Part shown: piece after piece, positions 61,564 to 64,000 of the stretch
Position numbering within the stretch: position 1 is the first letter of the stretch
Layout: each line of letters starts with the position of its first letter
DNA from: Lichtheimia corymbifera B2541
Lineage: Eukaryota > Mucoromycota > Mucoromycetes > Mucorales > Lichtheimiaceae
Assembly: GCA_000697475.1 (NCBI GenBank)
Contig: JNEU01000926.1
Location: 30,763-94,762 of the forward strand
Length of the DNA stretch: 64,000 bases
Direction of reading: 5' to 3'
Notes under the pieces: generated by a model
What the model saw: the letters and a program-made list of their open reading frames with translations, nothing else
Databases searched by the model: none
Told to the model about the DNA's origin: nothing
Program-made: the position numbers and the translations under genes

Positions 61564-61675
61564 AGGAACAATGTGACACCAAACGACCTTCGGGAAGTCA
61601 AAGTGGTCGTACTCGTGTCCTCGGAAATAAAAAACTAGCCGTGCACAGACCACATGCGCTTGTTTCAGCTCCATG
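61564..61675 (+). repeat. Dispersed ~110-bp repeat, copy 2
   Basis: Same orientation and nearly the same sequence as 11409-11518, from aggaacaatgtgacacc to gctccatg. Confidence 0.75.
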
Positions 61676-63422
61676 GATGATGCACATACACATATCAACA
61701 ATGCCTTAAAACGTTTGCTACTATCCACAACAACGATTATCACGTGGCGTGAAATTGGCGCAGCAGTAAAAGGTGTGACCGTGTTTACACGCGTCTCACA
61801 GCAGCAGCGTTGCGCAGCCATGGCGACGGTTGCTCTCAACCAACACCAACCTGGTTTCCCTCTGATCAAGACCGATCAAGACCATTGTCAATGTTGACCA
61901 CTTGTGGAAGGTGTAAACAGTTAAGTTGAAGGGAAGGGCTGGTACAACTACGTGGTTTCACTTGGTTGCATTGGATGGGAATAGAGTGCTCTTTATTTGG
62001 GACCTGTGTACTATTGGCATCTCAAGAGGTATGTTGGCTTGTTCTACCCTGGTAATCTCTGTTCTCACTCACTCACTCACTCATTGTCTACTTTAAAGAC
62101 TATCATGACTGGGGAAAGTTGGCTATGGGGATTGCATGTTATTGAATCTTCCACCTTTTGGCTCGTATTGTTCCAAGGACACTCCCTCGCCCCAGTATCG
62201 TTCTGGTATCCCCCCAGCGGCAAGATGCACGTATGACTATGGCTTCACGCAGTAGGTGCGGCGCATATGATCGCAAGTGGTCTTTTGGCCTATTCGAGAT
62301 CATCAGCAAGCTTGGTCCAACTGGGAAGCGTGAGACTGGTTCATCGAAGGGGAAACGGATTCGTGTCGGTTCAATCGGGTCATAGGGTGGGGCCCATAAG
62401 GACAATCAATGTGTATTTCTACCTGGCCAAACAAGCGACTTTTCCTCAGCTTGTCAAAGGAAGTTGATACTTGTGGTTCTCTTGCACCCAGAGCTCTCTC
62501 ACGTTATGCTTGGTGTATGAGGGATACGTTTGGCATTCTTTTTTCTCTGCACTGGTGTTTCATCTCCCCCCGCTTGAGGTGCCATCGGTTCCATGTCCTG
62601 TGGTTGCATATGGGATTTGTAGTCAACCACTTTCCTTGTGGAGGTGCCAGGGACTTTTGTTCTGCTCTTCGGCCTTAACCTACTTGCTGTGCAAAGCCTT
62701 CAAAGGGGTTGCCGCGATGACCACTTCAGAGGGACCTCAATGGCACTAGCCTGCCAGCTCCTGGTACAATCCATTTGTTAGGCAATGTGGAGAAGAGGAT
62801 GTGTAATGGAGCTCCTGACACACAAGGGTGATCATCGCCCAAGAGGACCACGGTATTGCTTTCTTTGGTACATACAAGCCGTCAAGTCATTGGAGGAGTG
62901 GTGGCCTGTCCTTGGTTGGATGAGATCGATCGTGGTGGACAAGTAGCTAGAATCATTGTTGGATCCACATCCACTTGCTAGATAATTTCCTTCTTGCTTG
63001 TAAATTATAGGGTAGATGGAATAAAATCTTTCCATTATCGGTCTTGTAGAAGTATCTGCCTTCTACTGTACAATAAAGAGTGGGTTTGATCATGAGAGCA
63101 AAAGTGATCCTCCATTGAGTTTCAGGATGAGTGACAATCAATATGCATATCTTACTATGGATAAGTGAGTCGCTTCAGGCCTTATGCAAGGGCGAGCCAT
63201 TATTACCAAACACATACCTTGGCACACCTTCATTATTGAATGTTGTTTATATAAGTACCTTCCTAAAGACAATCATCATCGTCATCCATTTGTGATACAT
63301 ATATACAACCTGTCAAGTACGTGCGTGTGTAACCACCACGTGCCATTTCACACAGCTATTCATCTTTCCATTAGTGCAGCCGACTCAATCCATTAGGAGA
63401 ATGCAGCTCCATCATGCTTATG

Positions 63423-63545
63423 GCATAGATAAAACATAAAGCTACCTGTTTTCTCTATATTCTCCTAGTAAAGCATGAGGACTTTATGAGAACAAAGTTG
63501 CTCGTCGTGGTCGATACCATCTTGTATGCAAGTTTCACGATGGAC
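63423..63545 (+). repeat. Diverged foldback-family module before second LINE copy
   Basis: Aligns with 13755-13876 of the foldback left arm. Shared blocks include aaaacataaag, gaacaaagttgc, cgtggtc and gcaagtttcacgat, with many substitutions between them, so it is a different and older family member. Confidence 0.65.
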
Positions 63546-64000
63546 ATGGCTCTTCCCGCTAAAAATCAAAAACAAGGGGACCACAAGCCACCCCCAGACA
63601 AAAGTCGATCGTATTCATCCCTTTTCAATGAACCGGATATCGTTATTCTGGACGCCCGAAACAACATCATAACGAAGCGTATATGGCGACATGCTGAACA
63701 CCCCAACTCATTATTTTATGATTTATCCACTGTCAACATCACCGATACACAATTCAGGACGGCTCTCAGTGAGTCTCCACTTAAAGACGTTATCCATGGA
63801 GCTGTCATCCATCGTACCCGTAAACAAGTCTTCGCCGAAGTAGCCTTCCACGACCACAAAGCACGTATAAGAAACATGCACCACCCTGTAACTCTCGCCG
63901 ACGACACGAAAGTCTTCGGTGCTTTTCCCATTACAGAAGACATGGATGTTATCAGGATTAATCTCTCAAACATACCGCTATATAATCGACCCAATCTAAA
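63546..64000 (+). mobile_element. Second copy of the half-LINE, cut by the window edge
   Basis: 455 bases match 13877-14331 without gaps and with one substitution (c at 14264 is a here). The start point is identical to the first copy. Whether this copy also lacks ORF2 cannot be seen. Confidence 0.85.
63546..64000 (+). CDS. LINE ORF1 protein, 5' part of second copy
   Basis: Open from the ATG at 63546 to the window end, 151 complete codons. It encodes the same protein as the first copy except one Pro-to-Thr change (FPIPED becomes FPITED). The zinc knuckles would lie beyond the window. Confidence 0.8.
   Translation, partial: MALPAKNQKQGDHKPPPDKSRSYSSLFNEPDIVILDARNNIITKRIWRHAEHPNSLFYDLSTVNITDTQFRTALSESPLKDVIHGAVIHRTRKQVFAEVAFHDHKARIRNMHHPVTLADDTKVFGAFPITEDMDVIRINLSNIPLYNRPNL

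Larger units (their letters stand above)
59661..63422. other. Gene-poor tract with decayed open frames
   Basis: About 3.8 kb without an intact gene. Plus-strand frames from about 60.7 to 61.5 kb run long but are broken by stops near 60978, 61166 and 61465. Around 62.2-62.7 kb further broken frames occur, and another near 62.95-63.14 kb on the minus strand. It contains a T23 run and a ~110-bp dispersed repeat. The picture fits old transposon remnants, but no family was recognised. Confidence 0.4.

Overview
The window is nuclear DNA of a filamentous fungus, most likely Mucoromycota (Mucorales-like). The support is many genes split by short GT-AG introns (mostly 45-90 nt, with CTAAC-type branch points before the acceptor), standard genetic code, compact spacing, simple-sequence UTRs, and proteins of fungal type: cytosolic pyruvate carboxylase, Scs7-type sphingolipid hydroxylase, Pfa4, a Kar9-like protein, and mitochondrial uL1 and uL5. 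The genus is not identified. No tRNA, rRNA or CRISPR array was seen.

Layout. 1-9.7 kb: a Pfa4 palmitoyltransferase running off the left edge, a DH-domain RhoGEF, an RBR ubiquitin ligase, and a small type I membrane protein that needs four exons. 9.7-12.4 kb: decayed or orphan coding sequence. 12.77-16.92 kb: a large foldback (palindromic) element whose left arm carries an inserted 1.3-kb poly(A)-tailed LINE-like element. That element encodes only an ORF1-type RNA-binding protein. 17-27 kb: NOSIP, an SRF-type MADS-box factor, fatty acid 2-hydroxylase, uroporphyrinogen decarboxylase, and mitoribosomal uL1m and uL5m. 28.8-42 kb: a CENP-E-like kinesin with microexons, a MATE transporter, transposon debris, and pyruvate carboxylase. 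42-59.7 kb: a Kar9/GAR microtubule-linker protein, eIF2B alpha, an Aim41/YqeY protein, a Gyp7-like Rab GAP, a J-domain/TMEM185-like membrane protein, a PAP2 lipid phosphatase, a UbiC-like chorismate lyase, and a 4CL-type AMP ligase. 59.7-64 kb: a gene-poor decayed tract ending in a second copy of the LINE, cut by the window edge.

Genes by theme. Membrane lipids and trafficking: Pfa4, Scs7, PAP2, Gyp7-like GAP, MATE. Cytoskeleton and polarity: RhoGEF, kinesin, Kar9/GAR. Ubiquitin: RBR ligase, NOSIP. Core metabolism and translation: PYC, HemE, eIF2B alpha, uL1m, uL5m, Aim41.

The most notable signal is the mobile DNA. Two nearly identical LINE copies about 50 kb apart start at exactly the same point downstream of the same short motif, inside two clearly diverged members of one foldback repeat family. 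That is what independent insertions of a sequence-specific, half-LINE retrotransposon would look like. Other points are the 6-nt and 4-nt microexons in the kinesin P-loop and a UbiC-like gene next to an AMP ligase. All gene models are manual splice reconstructions from the sequence and no database search was run.
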